Of a stretch of DNA of 64,000 nucleotides, positions 53,143-63,168 are shown piece by piece. A program made the translations under genes and the position numbers. The notes below the pieces were generated by a model that saw only the letters and a list, made by a program, of their open reading frames with translations, did no database searches and was not told the origin of the DNA. The stretch is taken from assembly GCF_020073815.1 (NCBI RefSeq), contig NZ_JAIQZJ010000011.1, positions 62,001 to 126,000 on the forward strand. Reading direction: 5' to 3'. How positions within the stretch are numbered: position 1 is the first letter of the stretch; each line of letters begins with the position of its first letter. Source of the DNA: Nocardioides mangrovi (GTDB lineage Bacteria; Actinomycetota; Actinomycetes; Propionibacteriales; Nocardioidaceae).

Positions 53143-55019
53143 GAGTCCTCCGTCGGCTGGGTGTTGAACTGGGTGCGGTAGAGGTCGAGGTAGAGACCGC
53201 CCGTGGCGATCAGCTCGGCGTGGGTCCCGCGCTGCACGATCCGGCCGTCCTCGACCACGAGGATGAGGTCGGCGTTGCGCACCGTCGACAGCCGGTGCGC
53301 GATCACCAGGGACGTGCGCCCGCGCAGGGCGGCGTCGAGCGCCCGTTGCACGGCGGCCTCGGACTCGCTGTCGAGGTGGGCGGTGGCCTCGTCGAGGACC
53401 ACGATCGACGGCGCCTTGAGCAGCAGCCGGGCGATCGCGAGCCGCTGGCGCTCGCCGCCGGAGAGCCGGTAGCCGCGGTCGCCGACGACGGTGTCGAGCC
53501 CGTCCGGGAGGTGCCGGACCAGCTCGGCGACCTGGGCCGCCTCGAGCGCCGCCCAGACCTGCTCGTCGCTCGCTCCCGGGCGCGCGTAGCGCAGGTTGGC
53601 CCCGATCGTGTCGTGGAACATGTGGGCGTCCTGGGTGACGTAGCCGACGGCGTCCTCGAGCGACTGGAGCGTCACCGCGCGGACGTCGTGGCCGTCGACG
53701 CTCACCTGACCCTCGGAGACGTCGTAGAGCCGGGCCACCAGGTGGGTGATGGTCGACTTGCCGGCGCCGGACGGACCGACCAGGGCGACCATCTGTCCGG
53801 GCTCGGCCACGAAGCTGACATCGGTGAGCACCTGGCCGCTGTCGGCCGACTCGGGCCGGGCGACCGTCTCCAGCGAGGCCAGCGAGACCTCGTCGGCGCG
53901 CGGGTAGTGGAACGAGACGTGGTCGAAGGTCAGCCGGCTGGCCGACCGCGGCAGCGCGACGGCGTCCGGACGCTCCTGCACCAGCGACGGCAGGTCCAGC
54001 ACCTCGAAGACGCGCTCGAAGCTCACCAGCGCCGTCATCACGTCGATCCGGACGTTCGAGAGGCCCTGGAGCGGCCCGAGCAACCTCACCAGCAGCGTGG
54101 CGAGGGCCAGCAGCGTGCCGACGGTGAGGGCACCGCTGATCGCGAGGTGGCCGCCCACGCCGTAGACGAGCGCGGTGGCGAGCGCGGGCACCGCCATCAT
54201 CGCGGCGAGGAAGACCCGCTGGATCAGCGAGATCTGCACGCCGAGGTCGCGGACCACCGCGGCCTTGTCGGCGAAGGTGCGGTCCTCCTCCGTACGGCGC
54301 CCGAAGAGCTTGAGCAGCATCGCACCGCCGACGTTGAAGCGCTCGGTCATCGCGTTGCCGAGATCGGCGTTGCCCTCCATCTGGCGGCGGGTGAGGCCGG
54401 CCAGCCGGTTGCCCACCCAGCGCGAGCACAGGTAGAGGAGGGGGAACATCACCAGGCAGAGCAGGGTGATCTCCCAGCTGAGGGCGACCATCGCGATCCC
54501 GACGACGACCACGGAGATCGTGTTGGAGACGGTCCCCGAGAGCGTCGAGGTGAAGGCCCGCTGGGCGCCGATGACGTCGTTGTTGAGCCGCGAGACCAGG
54601 GCGCCGGTCTGGGTGCGGGTGAAGAACGCGAGCGACTGGCGCTGGACGTGCCCGAAGACCTCCGTACGGAGGTCGTAGATGAGGCCTTCCCCGATCCGCG
54701 CCGACAGGTAGCCCATCAGCACGGTCAGCGCGGCGTCGAGGAGCGCCACCGCGGCCATCAGCAGGGCCAGCTCGGTGACCAGCCCGCCGTCGCCGGTGAG
54801 GATGCCGTCGTCGACGATCCGCTTGACCAGCAGCGGGGACACGACGACCAGTCCCGCATCGATGACGGTCAGGACCAGGAAGACGGCGATCAGCGGCCGG
54901 TGCGGGCGCGCGTAGCCCAGCACCCGTCGGAGGGCCCCTCGGGCCAAGCGTTGCTGGGTGGCGCTCCGGTCGCTGCGCAGCGCGCGGAACGCCGGGCCCA
55001 TCTGCATGCCCGTCGCCAT
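53127..55019 (-). CDS. ABC exporter, fused membrane and ATPase domains
   Basis: This 630-residue half-size ABC exporter has six membrane helices in residues 30-340 and an ATPase domain from about 360. The ATPase motifs are Walker A GPSGAGKST, signature LSGGERQRL, Walker B IVVLDEATAHLD and the His switch IAHRLST. It is of the MsbA/BmrA/LmrA-like type and works as a dimer or with a partner. The exported substrate is unknown; lipids or drugs are usual. The start at 55019 is MATGMQMGPAFRALRSDRSATQQRLARG. It is followed by an atypical SDR gene. Confidence 0.92.
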   Translation of the reverse strand: MATGMQMGPAFRALRSDRSATQQRLARGALRRVLGYARPHRPLIAVFLVLTVIDAGLVVVSPLLVKRIVDDGILTGDGGLVTELALLMAAVALLDAALTVLMGYLSARIGEGLIYDLRTEVFGHVQRQSLAFFTRTQTGALVSRLNNDVIGAQRAFTSTLSGTVSNTISVVVVGIAMVALSWEITLLCLVMFPLLYLCSRWVGNRLAGLTRRQMEGNADLGNAMTERFNVGGAMLLKLFGRRTEEDRTFADKAAVVRDLGVQISLIQRVFLAAMMAVPALATALVYGVGGHLAISGALTVGTLLALATLLVRLLGPLQGLSNVRIDVMTALVSFERVFEVLDLPSLVQERPDAVALPRSASRLTFDHVSFHYPRADEVSLASLETVARPESADSGQVLTDVSFVAEPGQMVALVGPSGAGKSTITHLVARLYDVSEGQVSVDGHDVRAVTLQSLEDAVGYVTQDAHMFHDTIGANLRYARPGASDEQVWAALEAAQVAELVRHLPDGLDTVVGDRGYRLSGGERQRLAIARLLLKAPSIVVLDEATAHLDSESEAAVQRALDAALRGRTSLVIAHRLSTVRNADLILVVEDGRIVQRGTHAELIATGGLYLDLYRTQFNTQPTEDSWTSA

Positions 55020-55044
55020 CGAGGCTCCCCTCCTGGTCTCCTGG

Positions 55045-55845
55045 TCAGCCGCGCATCAGCGCCGCCAGCTCCCGGAACCGGCGGACCTGCGCCTCGCGCT
55101 CCGCGCGACGCTGGTCCTCGAGGCTCCGGTCGGCCGCGCCCTGCAGCAGGGCCTTGGTCTCCCGCACCGCTCCGGCCATCGGGGCGGTCAGGGCGGTGAC
55201 GAGCTCCGCGACGGTCGACTCCAGCTCCGCAGCGGGTACGGCGGCCAGCGCCAGCCCGATGTCCACGGCCTCGGCGGCCCCGACCATCCGGGCGGTCGCG
55301 CAGATCTCCAGCGCCCTGGCATAGCCAACGCACTCGACGAGCGGCTTTGTTCCGGTCAGGTCGGGCACCAGGCCGAGGGCGGACTCCTTCATGCAGAACT
55401 GCGCGTCCTCGGCGACCACCCGCAGGTCGCAGGAGAGCGCGAGCTGGAAGCCGGCGCCGATCGCGTAGCCCTGCACGGCCGCGATCGAGACGAAGCGCGG
55501 GTCGCGGAGGAAGGTGAAGCCCTGCTGGTAGGCGTCGATGGTGTCCGAGACCTCGTCGTCGGCGAGCGCCAGCAGCCCGGCGACGGACTCCTCGCCCGAG
55601 CTGGCGGACGGGTCGAGCATCGCCCGGTCGAGGCCGGCGGAGAACGAGTGGCCCTCGCCCTTCACCACGACGACCCGCACGTCGTCGGGAAGGGAGGCGC
55701 CGACCTCGGCGAGCGCCCGCCACATGGTCGGCGTCTGTGCGTTGCGCACCTCGGGCCGGTGGAGGGTGATCGTCGCGACCACGCCGTCGACGGAGTGCGT
55801 CAGGCCGGCCTTGAGCAGGGAGTCAGCGTCCATGGTGCGCACCAT
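55045..55845 (-). CDS. Enoyl-CoA hydratase/isomerase family protein
   Basis: This 266-residue crotonase-fold protein has the oxyanion-hole segments GHSFSAGLDRAML and GYAIGAGFQLALSCDLRVV, and the catalytic-Glu region DAQFCMKESALGLVPDLTGTKPL. It should hydrate enoyl-CoA or catalyse a related step; the substrate is not evident. The start is uncertain: ATG 55845 (MVRTMDADS) or ATG 55833 (MDADS), neither with a strong ribosome-binding site. The gene follows a mycothiol-dependent isomerase gene by 9 bases. Confidence 0.88.
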   Translation of the reverse strand: MVRTMDADSLLKAGLTHSVDGVVATITLHRPEVRNAQTPTMWRALAEVGASLPDDVRVVVVKGEGHSFSAGLDRAMLDPSASSGEESVAGLLALADDEVSDTIDAYQQGFTFLRDPRFVSIAAVQGYAIGAGFQLALSCDLRVVAEDAQFCMKESALGLVPDLTGTKPLVECVGYARALEICATARMVGAAEAVDIGLALAAVPAAELESTVAELVTALTAPMAGAVRETKALLQGAADRSLEDQRRAEREAQVRRFRELAALMRG

Positions 55846-55854
55846 AACCGTGGG

Positions 55855-56436
55855 TCACCCGCCCTCCGGCAGCCGCCCGGCGAGGGATGCCCCGCCCAGC
55901 TCGGCCACCGTCGCACGAGCGAGGTCGAGGGCGGTGGCGGGGACCGGGTGGTCACTGATCAGGTCGACCTGGTGGATGACGTCCTCGACGGCCCAGATCG
56001 TCAGGTAGTCGCCGGCCGTGAAGACCTGGTGCTGCCACAGGTAGTGGCCCTCGGCCAGCGCGGCGGCGCCCCGGAGCACCGCCTCCGCGACGTACCGCAG
56101 CTCCGTGCAGGCCGAGGACGGTCGTGCGAAGGCGGCCGTGCGGCGCCGCTGCGCCATCAGGGTGTCGACCGGCTCGCCGGCCTCCGTCTCGTCGAACGTG
56201 GGCCAGTAGGACGCCGCGTCGACCGTGGGCTCGTCGGCGACGGGCGAGACCATGCCACCGAGCATCTCCTGCCAGCCCGCGATCACGTGCACGACGACGT
56301 CGAGCCGGGTCCACCCGTGGCAGCGGGAGGCGTCGAGCAGCCCCCACTCGTCGAAGCCGTCGACCGCGGCGAGGAAGCCGCGGACCGAGTCGGCGAACGC
56401 CGTCCGCCCCGTCTCGAGGTCCACCGTGAGTGCCAT
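55855..56436 (-). CDS. Maleylpyruvate-isomerase/DinB-like mycothiol-dependent family protein
   Basis: This 193-residue four-helix DinB-like protein has the family core SRCHGWTRLDVVVHVIAGWQEMLGG. The Ser-Cys-His-Gly-Trp followed by His is characteristic of mycothiol-dependent enzymes, and a second His-rich segment VEDVIHQVDL near residue 150 helps bind metal. The reaction is unknown. The family fits an actinobacterium that makes mycothiol. It is upstream of the enoyl-CoA hydratase gene. Confidence 0.82.
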   Translation of the reverse strand: MALTVDLETGRTAFADSVRGFLAAVDGFDEWGLLDASRCHGWTRLDVVVHVIAGWQEMLGGMVSPVADEPTVDAASYWPTFDETEAGEPVDTLMAQRRRTAAFARPSSACTELRYVAEAVLRGAAALAEGHYLWQHQVFTAGDYLTIWAVEDVIHQVDLISDHPVPATALDLARATVAELGGASLAGRLPEGG

Positions 56437-56468
56437 ACGGCGACCCTAGAGGCGCCCGGGGACACCGC

Positions 56469-58067
56469 TCAGGCGAGGGACACGAGGTCGGCGTACTCGG
56501 CGTTCCAGAGGTCCTCGACGCCGTCGGGGAGGATCAGCACCCGGTCTGGCTCCAGGGCGAAGACGGCGCCCTCGTCGTGGGTGACGAGCACGATCGCGCC
56601 CTCGTAGCTGCGGATCGCGGCCAGGACCTCCTCGCGGGACGCCGGGTCGAGGTTGTTGGTGGGCTCGTCGAGGAGCAGCACGTTGGCGCTGGAGACGACC
56701 AGGCTGGCGAGCGCGAGCCGGGTCTTCTCACCGCCGGAGAGGACCTTGGCGGGCTTGTGGGCGTCCTCGCCGGAGAAGAGGAACGAGCCGAGGACCGAGC
56801 GGGCCTCGGTGTCGGTGAGCTGCGGCGCGGCGGACTGCATGTTCTCCAGGACGGTGCGCTCGACGTCGAGCGTCTCGTGCTCCTGGGCGTAGTAGCCGAT
56901 CTTGAGCCCGTGACCGGGGACGACCTCTCCGGTGTCGGGCCGGTCGATGCCGCCGAGGATGCGCAGCAGCGTGGTCTTGCCGGCACCGTTGAGGCCGAGG
57001 ATCACCACGCGCGAGCCCTTGTCGATGGCGAGGTCGACGTCGGTGAAGACCTCGAGCGAGCCGTAGGACTTCGACAGCTCGCTCGCCGTGAGCGGGGTCT
57101 TGCCGCAGGCCGCGGGCTTGGGGAAGGCGATCCGCGCGACCTTGTCGGCCTGCCGCTCCCCCTCGACGCCCGCCATCAGCTTCTCGGCACGCTTGAGCAT
57201 GTTCTGCGCGGCGGTCGCCTTGGTCGCCTTCGCGCGCATCTTGTTGGCCTGGTCGGTGAGCGTCTTGGCCTTGTTCTCGGCGTTCATCCGCTCGCGCTTG
57301 CGGCGCTTCTCGTCGGTCTCGCGCTGCTGGAGGTAGGCCTTCCAGCCCACGTTGTAGACGTCGATCTCGCCGCGGTTGGCGTCGAGGTGGAAGACCTTGT
57401 TGACGGTCTCCTCGAGCAGGCCGGTGTCGTGGCTGATCACGATCAGCCCGCCCTTGTGCGCCTTCAGGAAGTCGCGCAGCCACAGGATCGAGTCGGCGTC
57501 GAGGTGGTTGGTCGGCTCGTCGAGGAGCAGCGTCTCGGCGCCCGAGAAGAGGATCCGGGCCAGCTCGACGCGGCGACGCTGACCGCCGGAGAGCGTCTTG
57601 AGCGGCTGGCCGAGCAGGCGGTCCGCGATGCCGAGGCTGTGGGCGATCTGCGCGGCCTCGGACTCCGCGGCGTAGCCGCCGCCGGCGTGCAGCTCGGCGT
57701 CGGCGCGCTCGTAGCGGCGCATCGCCTTGTCGCGGACCTTCGGGTCGTCGCTGGCCATGTCGGCCTCGGCCTGCCGGAGGCGGCGTACGGCGTCGTCGAG
57801 GCCGCGCGCGGAGAGGATCCGGTCGCGCGCGAGGACCTCGGGGTCGCCGATGCGCGGGTCCTGCGGGAGGTACCCGATCTCGCCGGTCTTCTGCACGCTG
57901 CCGGAGGCGGGCAGCGCCTCGCCCGCGAGGATCTTGGTGAGCGTCGTCTTGCCGGCACCGTTGCGGCCGACCAGGCCGACCTTGTCGCCGGCGGCGACCC
58001 GGAAGCTGACGTTCTCCATGAGCAGGCGCGCCCCCGCTCGGACCTCGAGCTGGTGGGTGGTGATCAT
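56469..58067 (-). CDS. ABC-F family ATPase
   Basis: This 532-residue ABC-F protein has tandem ATPase domains. Domain 1 contains LVGRNGAGKTTLTKIL, LSGGQRRRVELARILF and LLLDEPTNHLD. Domain 2 contains ILGLNGAGKTTLLRIL, LSGGEKTRLALASL and LLLDEPTNNLD. A linker of about 80 residues rich in K/R/A lies between them (VGWKAYLQQRETDEKRRKRERMNAENKAK). ABC-F proteins act on ribosomes, as translation factors or for antibiotic protection; which one cannot be read here. The start ATG at 58067 is MITTHQLEVRAG. There is no membrane domain. Confidence 0.9.
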   Translation of the reverse strand: MITTHQLEVRAGARLLMENVSFRVAAGDKVGLVGRNGAGKTTLTKILAGEALPASGSVQKTGEIGYLPQDPRIGDPEVLARDRILSARGLDDAVRRLRQAEADMASDDPKVRDKAMRRYERADAELHAGGGYAAESEAAQIAHSLGIADRLLGQPLKTLSGGQRRRVELARILFSGAETLLLDEPTNHLDADSILWLRDFLKAHKGGLIVISHDTGLLEETVNKVFHLDANRGEIDVYNVGWKAYLQQRETDEKRRKRERMNAENKAKTLTDQANKMRAKATKATAAQNMLKRAEKLMAGVEGERQADKVARIAFPKPAACGKTPLTASELSKSYGSLEVFTDVDLAIDKGSRVVILGLNGAGKTTLLRILGGIDRPDTGEVVPGHGLKIGYYAQEHETLDVERTVLENMQSAAPQLTDTEARSVLGSFLFSGEDAHKPAKVLSGGEKTRLALASLVVSSANVLLLDEPTNNLDPASREEVLAAIRSYEGAIVLVTHDEGAVFALEPDRVLILPDGVEDLWNAEYADLVSLA

Positions 58068-58135
58068 GACTGGCCAATCCTAGGTGCGGGTACGGTCCTG
58101 CCTGACATCGGCGAGCTCGACTGGGATGGTGGCTC

Positions 58136-59071
58136 ATGCGGTTCAACCCGAAGGCGCGGCTCGACACGCGGCGGATGCGTGACGTCCGGGGCGCCCGGGC
58201 GACCGGCGGGGGCGGCACCCGCACCGGCGGCGCGGGCATCCCGATCCCCGGCGGGCTGGCCGGCGGCGGCATCGGCGGCATCGTCGTGGTGATCATCATC
58301 GTCGCGGTCAGCATGTGGCTCGGCGGCGGCAGCGGCGGTTCGGCGTACGACACCTCGCGGATGAGCGACACCGACCGCTACTCCTCCTGCGAGACCGGCG
58401 AGGACGCCAACTCCAGCAGCGACTGCGCCCGGGTGGCGGTCGAGAACTCCCTCTACGACTTCTGGTCGGACACCCTCGAGGCGCAGACCGGCACCGCCTT
58501 CACGGGCGAGAAGGCCGTCGAGACCTTCAGCGGCGCGGTCGACACCGGCTGCGGCCAGGCGAGCGCGGACGTCGGGCCGTTCTACTGCCCGAGCGACCAG
58601 ACGATCTACCTCGACACGACCTTCTTCTCCGACATCCTCGAGGGCCGGCTCGGCGGGCCGTCCGGTGCGTTCGTCGAGCCGTACGTGCTCGCCCACGAGT
58701 ACGGCCACCACATCCAGAACCTCCTCGGCACCATGGGGAAGGTGCGGACCCAGCAGGGCCCGAAGAGCGACAGCGTCCGGCTGGAGCTCCAGGCCGACTG
58801 CTACGCCGGCATGTGGGCGCGCTCGGCCACCACGACCGAGGACTCCTCGGGTCAGGTGCTGATCTCCGACCTGACCGACCAGGACGTCCAGGAGGCGATC
58901 GCCGCCGCCACCGCGGTCGGCGACGACCGGATCCAGCAGCAGTCCGGCGGATCCGTCGACCCCGACTCCTGGACCCACGGCTCCTCCGCCGAGCGGGTGC
59001 AGTGGTTCAAGACCGGCTACCAGTCCGGCCAGGTCGACGCGTGTGACACCTTCGCGCCAGGCGCGCTCTGA
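58136..59071 (+). CDS. Neutral zinc metallopeptidase (YpfJ family)
   Basis: This 311-residue membrane-anchored metalloprotease has a Gly-rich N-terminus, a helix (GIGGIVVVIIIVAVSMWLGGG, residues 44-64) and an extracellular catalytic domain. The zinc-binding motif is HEYGHHIQ near residue 190, with the further ligand region RLELQADCYAGMW. Four or more cysteines in the domain may form disulfides. The substrate is unknown. The ATG at 58136 is MRFNPKARLDTRRMRDVRG. It is divergent from the ABC-F gene. Downstream it is convergent with a phosphotransferase gene across a family A repeat. Confidence 0.9.
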   Translation: MRFNPKARLDTRRMRDVRGARATGGGGTRTGGAGIPIPGGLAGGGIGGIVVVIIIVAVSMWLGGGSGGSAYDTSRMSDTDRYSSCETGEDANSSSDCARVAVENSLYDFWSDTLEAQTGTAFTGEKAVETFSGAVDTGCGQASADVGPFYCPSDQTIYLDTTFFSDILEGRLGGPSGAFVEPYVLAHEYGHHIQNLLGTMGKVRTQQGPKSDSVRLELQADCYAGMWARSATTTEDSSGQVLISDLTDQDVQEAIAAATAVGDDRIQQQSGGSVDPDSWTHGSSAERVQWFKTGYQSGQVDACDTFAPGAL

Positions 59072-59086
59072 CCGGCGTCGCCGGGA

Positions 59087-59143
59087 GGATTGGTCACCAA
59101 CCCCGACTTCCGGGCCTGTTCGGAGCAGGTTGGTGACCAATCC
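59087..59143. repeat. Repeat family A, copy 3 (plus a decayed arm at 59161-59174)
   Basis: The arms at 59087-59102 and 59128-59143 are identical in sequence to copies 1 and 2, with a 25-base centre whose TCCG and CGGA can pair. A further half-copy, GATTGG-CACCAACC at 59161-59174, is missing one T. The element lies between the convergent zinc-peptidase and phosphotransferase genes, as the other copies do between their gene pairs. Confidence 0.9.
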
Positions 59144-59188
59144 GCTCGCTCACCGGCGGCGATTGGCACCAACCGGCCAGGGCGGAGA

Positions 59189-60097
59189 TCACGGCTGGAC
59201 GAGCGCCTCGATGTGCGGGAACTGCCGCTGGAGGGCGAGCAGGTGCGGCGCGACGGCGGGGTGCCGGAACTTCCCGGCGAGGGCGCCCTCGCCGCGAGCG
59301 GCGCGGGCGAGTGCCCACTCCGCCCGGTTGAGGACGGTGAAGACCGCGGTCACCCGGGCGCCGAGGGTGACCTCCTCCCGCGTGGCCAGGCCGGCGGGCA
59401 GGCCGAGCAGGTAGGCGTCGATCAGCGGCTCGAGCTCCTCGCGAGCGGCGAGGGCGAAGTAGCCGAGGTCGGCGCCGACCGGGCCGGTGCCGAGGGTCGC
59501 CCAGTCGATCGCGATCGCGTCGTCGCCCGACCGACCGAGGAGGTTGTCGGGGACGGCGTCGCCGTGCTGCGGCACCTGCACCAGGGCGTCGGCCGCGGCC
59601 AGCAGCTCGCCGCGCCGGGTCCAGAGGTGATCGGCGACGTCGGCGACCGTCGTCCGGGCCAGGGTCGGCCAGCCGCCGTTGCGCTCGACGCGGGCGAGCC
59701 GGTCGCGGAGCTGGTTGCGGGCCAGCCACGGCGCCGCCGCGAGGTGTGCGCCGGCGAACCGGCCGAGTGCGTGCGCGGCGAAGAGCCCGCTGCTGGCGGC
59801 GTCCTCGACCCACTCGCTGACGATCGTGATGCCGTCGGCGTCCTCCTCGACCGAGCCCGGCCCCGAGCAGCGCAGGCCGGGTGTCTCGAGGACCGTGCCG
59901 GCCGTGACGACGTCGGCGGCACGTCGCCAGTAGGCGAAGTGCCGCGGGTCGAGCAGCTCCGGCGGGTCGCCGTCGACGGGCGCGGCGAGACGCTTGACGA
60001 CCACGGGCTGACCGCCGAGCACCGTCCGCCAGACGCCAACCGTGGAGACACCTCCGCCGCCGGGCAGCGGGTGCCACCCGGGTTCGGGCTGCCACAT
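59189..60097 (-). CDS. Aminoglycoside-phosphotransferase-fold protein
   Basis: This 302-residue protein has the phosphotransferase fold. VPQHGDAVPDNLLG corresponds to the HGDxxxxN loop and AIAIDWATLGTGPVGADLGYF to the metal-binding Asp and following segment. The substrate, an antibiotic, sugar or amino alcohol, is unknown; many such genes are not resistance genes. The ATG at 60097 begins MWQPEPGWHPLPGGGG. The gene is 10 bases from the ABC-2 permease stop on the same strand. Confidence 0.82.
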   Translation of the reverse strand: MWQPEPGWHPLPGGGGVSTVGVWRTVLGGQPVVVKRLAAPVDGDPPELLDPRHFAYWRRAADVVTAGTVLETPGLRCSGPGSVEEDADGITIVSEWVEDAASSGLFAAHALGRFAGAHLAAAPWLARNQLRDRLARVERNGGWPTLARTTVADVADHLWTRRGELLAAADALVQVPQHGDAVPDNLLGRSGDDAIAIDWATLGTGPVGADLGYFALAAREELEPLIDAYLLGLPAGLATREEVTLGARVTAVFTVLNRAEWALARAARGEGALAGKFRHPAVAPHLLALQRQFPHIEALVQP

Positions 60098-60107
60098 GGC
60101 TCGGAGG

Positions 60108-61679
60108 CTAGTGCACGTCGCGCCGCCGGAAGGCGACCTGGCCCGCGACACTCAGGGCCGCGGCCACCAGGGACACACCGAGCACGGCCGTCCAGTCGAC
60201 GCTCTCGACCGGGACGAGGGCCAGGTGCTCGAACGGCGACAGGTCCTGCACCCACTGCGGGATCGACAGGAGCTCGCCGAAGAGCATGACCACGGACACG
60301 AGGACCAGCGGCAGCCAGGCCGCGACCATCGCGCGGGGCGCGACGCCGTACAGGAGCCGGGCGACGGCGCTGAGCACGAGCACCGCGGGTGCGTACTGCA
60401 GCAGCGGTACCGACAGGTTCCACAGCTCGTCGGTCGTGCCGGTCACGAGCGAGTAGCCGAGGCCGAGTCCGAGTCCCGCGGCCAGGAGCGCCGTACCGGT
60501 GCCCACCACCGTCATCGTGAGGTGACCCGCCAGCCATCGCGACCGCGGCTCCGCCGTCGCCAGGACGACCTCGAGCCGGCCGTCGTCCTCCTCGGCGCGC
60601 GGCCGCAGCGCCGAGGAGATCGCGAAGCCGCAGACGATCACGGCGAGCATGATCATCGCGGTCGCGTAGAACCCCTGGACGATGTCACCGGTGCCCTGCA
60701 GGAACATCTCCTGCGACGTCTCGGAGTCACCGATCAGGTCGCGTACGTCGTTGCCCATCGAGCCGTAGACGGCCCCGAGCGCGAACATCCCCGCCGTCCA
60801 GCTGACCAGCGGCGCTCGGTGGAGCCGCCAGGCCAGCCCGAGCGGGCGGGTGAGCGACGCCGGGGCACGGGCCGGGCCCGGCCGAGCGGCGAAGACGCCC
60901 GAGCCGTAGTCCCGTCGCTCGAAGAGGACCCGCGCGAGCGCGACGACCGCGATCGAGCCCGCGAGCAGCAGCAGGACCGGCCACCAGCGCAGTCCGGAGA
61001 AGGGGTGCATCGCCTGGTACCAGCCGATCGGCGAGAGCCAGCTCGCCACCCCGTTCCCGACGTCGCCGACCGCCCGGAGGGCGTAGGCGACCGCGAGGAC
61101 CACGCCGGTGATCCCGTACGCCGCGCGGGTGCTGGTCACGAGCTGCATGGCCATCAGCGCCACGGCGGTGAAGAACCAGCCGCAGCAGGTCAGCCCGACC
61201 CCCGTCGCGACCGAGTCGGGGACCGCCAGGCCGTAGAGCACGAGGCTGCCGGCGACCAGCACCCCGAGCACGACGTTGGCGAGCGCCGCGGCGGCGAGGG
61301 CGGCCGTCGTCGGGGCGAGCCGGCCGACGGCCGTGGCCCGGAGCAGCTCGTCGCGGCCGCTCTCCTCCTCCGCCCGCGTGTGCCGCCCGACGAGGAACAT
61401 GCTCATCAGTCCGGCGACGATCGCGCCGAACGCCGAGGCCTGCCAGAACACCTGACCGCCCGTCGTGTTGAGGGCGCGGGCCGGCCCGGCCATCGCGATG
61501 AACGCGGTGTTGCCCGCCATGCTGGCCGCGGCCCGGTCGAACTCCGCCTGCGTCGTGTAGAGGTCGTCGACGCTGACCGCCTGGCTCACGTAGAGCAGCA
61601 TCGTGCCGAGCCCCCACCACAGGACCATCCACCGGTCCCGGCGCAGGAAGAGCCGGAGGAAGGCCGCCCAGCCGGTCAC
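60108..61679 (-). CDS. ABC-2 type exporter permease
   Basis: This 523-residue integral membrane protein has about twelve helices in two halves. It begins [25 protein letters not shown] and has a mid-protein [28 protein letters not shown]. It resembles actinobacterial permeases of the ABC-2/tetronasin-resistance (TnrB) kind. The GTG at 61679 overlaps the ATPase stop (GTGA), so it forms an exporter with the upstream ATPase. The exported substrate is unknown. Confidence 0.88.
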   Translation of the reverse strand: MTGWAAFLRLFLRRDRWMVLWWGLGTMLLYVSQAVSVDDLYTTQAEFDRAAASMAGNTAFIAMAGPARALNTTGGQVFWQASAFGAIVAGLMSMFLVGRHTRAEEESGRDELLRATAVGRLAPTTAALAAAALANVVLGVLVAGSLVLYGLAVPDSVATGVGLTCCGWFFTAVALMAMQLVTSTRAAYGITGVVLAVAYALRAVGDVGNGVASWLSPIGWYQAMHPFSGLRWWPVLLLLAGSIAVVALARVLFERRDYGSGVFAARPGPARAPASLTRPLGLAWRLHRAPLVSWTAGMFALGAVYGSMGNDVRDLIGDSETSQEMFLQGTGDIVQGFYATAMIMLAVIVCGFAISSALRPRAEEDDGRLEVVLATAEPRSRWLAGHLTMTVVGTGTALLAAGLGLGLGYSLVTGTTDELWNLSVPLLQYAPAVLVLSAVARLLYGVAPRAMVAAWLPLVLVSVVMLFGELLSIPQWVQDLSPFEHLALVPVESVDWTAVLGVSLVAAALSVAGQVAFRRRDVH

Positions 61680-62587
61680 GACTCCGCCGGCCCCTGGACC
61701 TGGTCGCCGTAGTGCCGGAGGAAGAGCTCCTCGAGCGTCGGCGGCTGGCTGGTCAGCGTGCGGACCCCGCCGCGGACCAGCACGGACAGGGCCGGATCGA
61801 GGTCGGCGGTGTCCACCTGGAAGCGGACCCGGTGGCCCTCGACCTCCAGGTCGTGGACGCCCCGCAGCTGCGCGAGCCCGTCGACCGGTCGCTCCAGCTC
61901 CGCGCTCACCGAGGTCCGGGTGAGGTGGCGCAGGTCGGCGAGCGTGCCGGCCTCGACGACCCGCCCCGCGCGGATGATGCTGACCGCGTCGCACAGCTGC
62001 TCGACCTCGGCCAGGATGTGGCTGCTCAGCAGCACCGCGTGCCCCCGGTCGCGGAACTCGTCGACGTACCGGCGGAAGACCGACTCCATCAGCGGGTCGA
62101 GCCCGGACGTGGGCTCGTCGAGGATGAGCAGCTCCACGTCCGACGCGAGCGCGGCGACGAGCGCCACCTTCTGCCGGTTGCCCTTGGAGTAGGCGCGGCC
62201 CTTCTTGGTCGGGTCGAGCTCGAAGGCGTCCAACAGCTCGGCACGGCGGGCCTCGTCGATCCCGCCGCGGAGCCGGCCGAGCAGGTCGATCACCTCGCCG
62301 CCGGTCAGGGTGGGCCACAGGTTGACGTCGCCGGGCACGTACGCGAGCCGGCGGTGCAGTTCGGCGGCCCGGGCCCAGGGGTCGCCGCCGAAGAGCCGGA
62401 CCTCTCCCCCGTCCTTGCGCAGCAGCCCGAGCAGGACGCGGATGGTGGTCGACTTGCCGGCGCCGTTGGGGCCGAGGAAGCCGTGCACCTCGCCCCGGCC
62501 GACGCTCAGGTCCAGCCCGTCGAGGGCACGCACGGTGCCGAAGCTCTTCACCAGTCCGCGGATGTCGATGACCTGCTCGTCGTCCAC
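61676..62587 (-). CDS. ABC exporter ATP-binding protein
   Basis: This 303-residue CcmA/DrrA-type ATPase has Walker [13 protein letters not shown], a signature-like YSKGNRQKV and Walker [14 protein letters not shown], then [14 protein letters not shown]. The signature motif is altered from LSGGQ to YSKGNRQ, which occurs in this exporter branch. The GTG at 62587 gives [19 protein letters not shown]-terminal domain of about 80 residues is typical of DrrA-like proteins. It is operonic with the ABC-2 permease. Confidence 0.9.
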   Translation of the reverse strand: MDDEQVIDIRGLVKSFGTVRALDGLDLSVGRGEVHGFLGPNGAGKSTTIRVLLGLLRKDGGEVRLFGGDPWARAAELHRRLAYVPGDVNLWPTLTGGEVIDLLGRLRGGIDEARRAELLDAFELDPTKKGRAYSKGNRQKVALVAALASDVELLILDEPTSGLDPLMESVFRRYVDEFRDRGHAVLLSSHILAEVEQLCDAVSIIRAGRVVEAGTLADLRHLTRTSVSAELERPVDGLAQLRGVHDLEVEGHRVRFQVDTADLDPALSVLVRGGVRTLTSQPPTLEELFLRHYGDQVQGPAES

Positions 62588-62603
62588 GGGGAGACGGTAG
62601 CGC

Positions 62604-63131
62604 TCAGGCGTGCTGGTAGTCGCGCCTCTTGTTCGCCGCGGAGTCCCAGCAGTCCGAGCCGGCCACGTCGCTGGGCACGGCGTACTCCTCCAACGTCGAG
62701 CAGTCCCACATCTCCTGGGTGCCGTCGATCTCGGCCCAGGCGCTGTCGGTCCTCGCCCAGAGCGCGGCGTAGCCGCCGCAGTCGTTGACGCCACCGCGGG
62801 CGAACCCGTCGGACCGGACGACCGCGACCGTGACACCGACGTACCCGTCGCTGCAGGTCGACTGCTCGGCGAGGACCTGCGCGGTCTGCCCGATGAAGTC
62901 GGCGAAGTCGTCGGGCGCGCCCTTCAGGCGGGCCTTCTCCCCCAGCGTCTCGACCTGGACCCCGGGGTCGCCACCGTGCTGGTAGGTGATCAGCTCCGGC
63001 GTGGCGCTCGCGGTCGGCGTGGCCGGCGCCGGTGAGGCGGTCCCGGAGTCGTCGGAGTCGTCGGACCCGCAGGCCGCGACGGAGAGGAGCAGGACGGCGG
63101 CCGCGGTGCCCGCCACGAGTCGGATCGTCAT
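62604..63131 (-). CDS. Small lipoprotein of unknown function
   Basis: This 175-residue protein has a signal peptide and lipobox SVAAC ([24 protein letters not shown], Cys at about 21). An acidic Ser/Thr/Pro linker and a small domain with five or so cysteines follow ([43 protein letters not shown]). It should be tethered to the outer membrane face of the cell. No family is recognised. The ATG at 63131 gives the right length for a signal. It lies 16 bases upstream of the ABC exporter ATPase on the same strand. Confidence 0.78.
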   Translation of the reverse strand: MTIRLVAGTAAAVLLLSVAACGSDDSDDSGTASPAPATPTASATPELITYQHGGDPGVQVETLGEKARLKGAPDDFADFIGQTAQVLAEQSTCSDGYVGVTVAVVRSDGFARGGVNDCGGYAALWARTDSAWAEIDGTQEMWDCSTLEEYAVPSDVAGSDCWDSAANKRRDYQHA

Positions 63132-63168
63132 GCCAGGGAGACGCCGCCCGGCGCGGGCTGGTTGCCGG

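Noticed and set aside
59189-60097. Aminoglycoside resistance gene
   Set aside because: Only the general phosphotransferase fold is visible. There are no resistance-specific motifs and no mobile element nearby.
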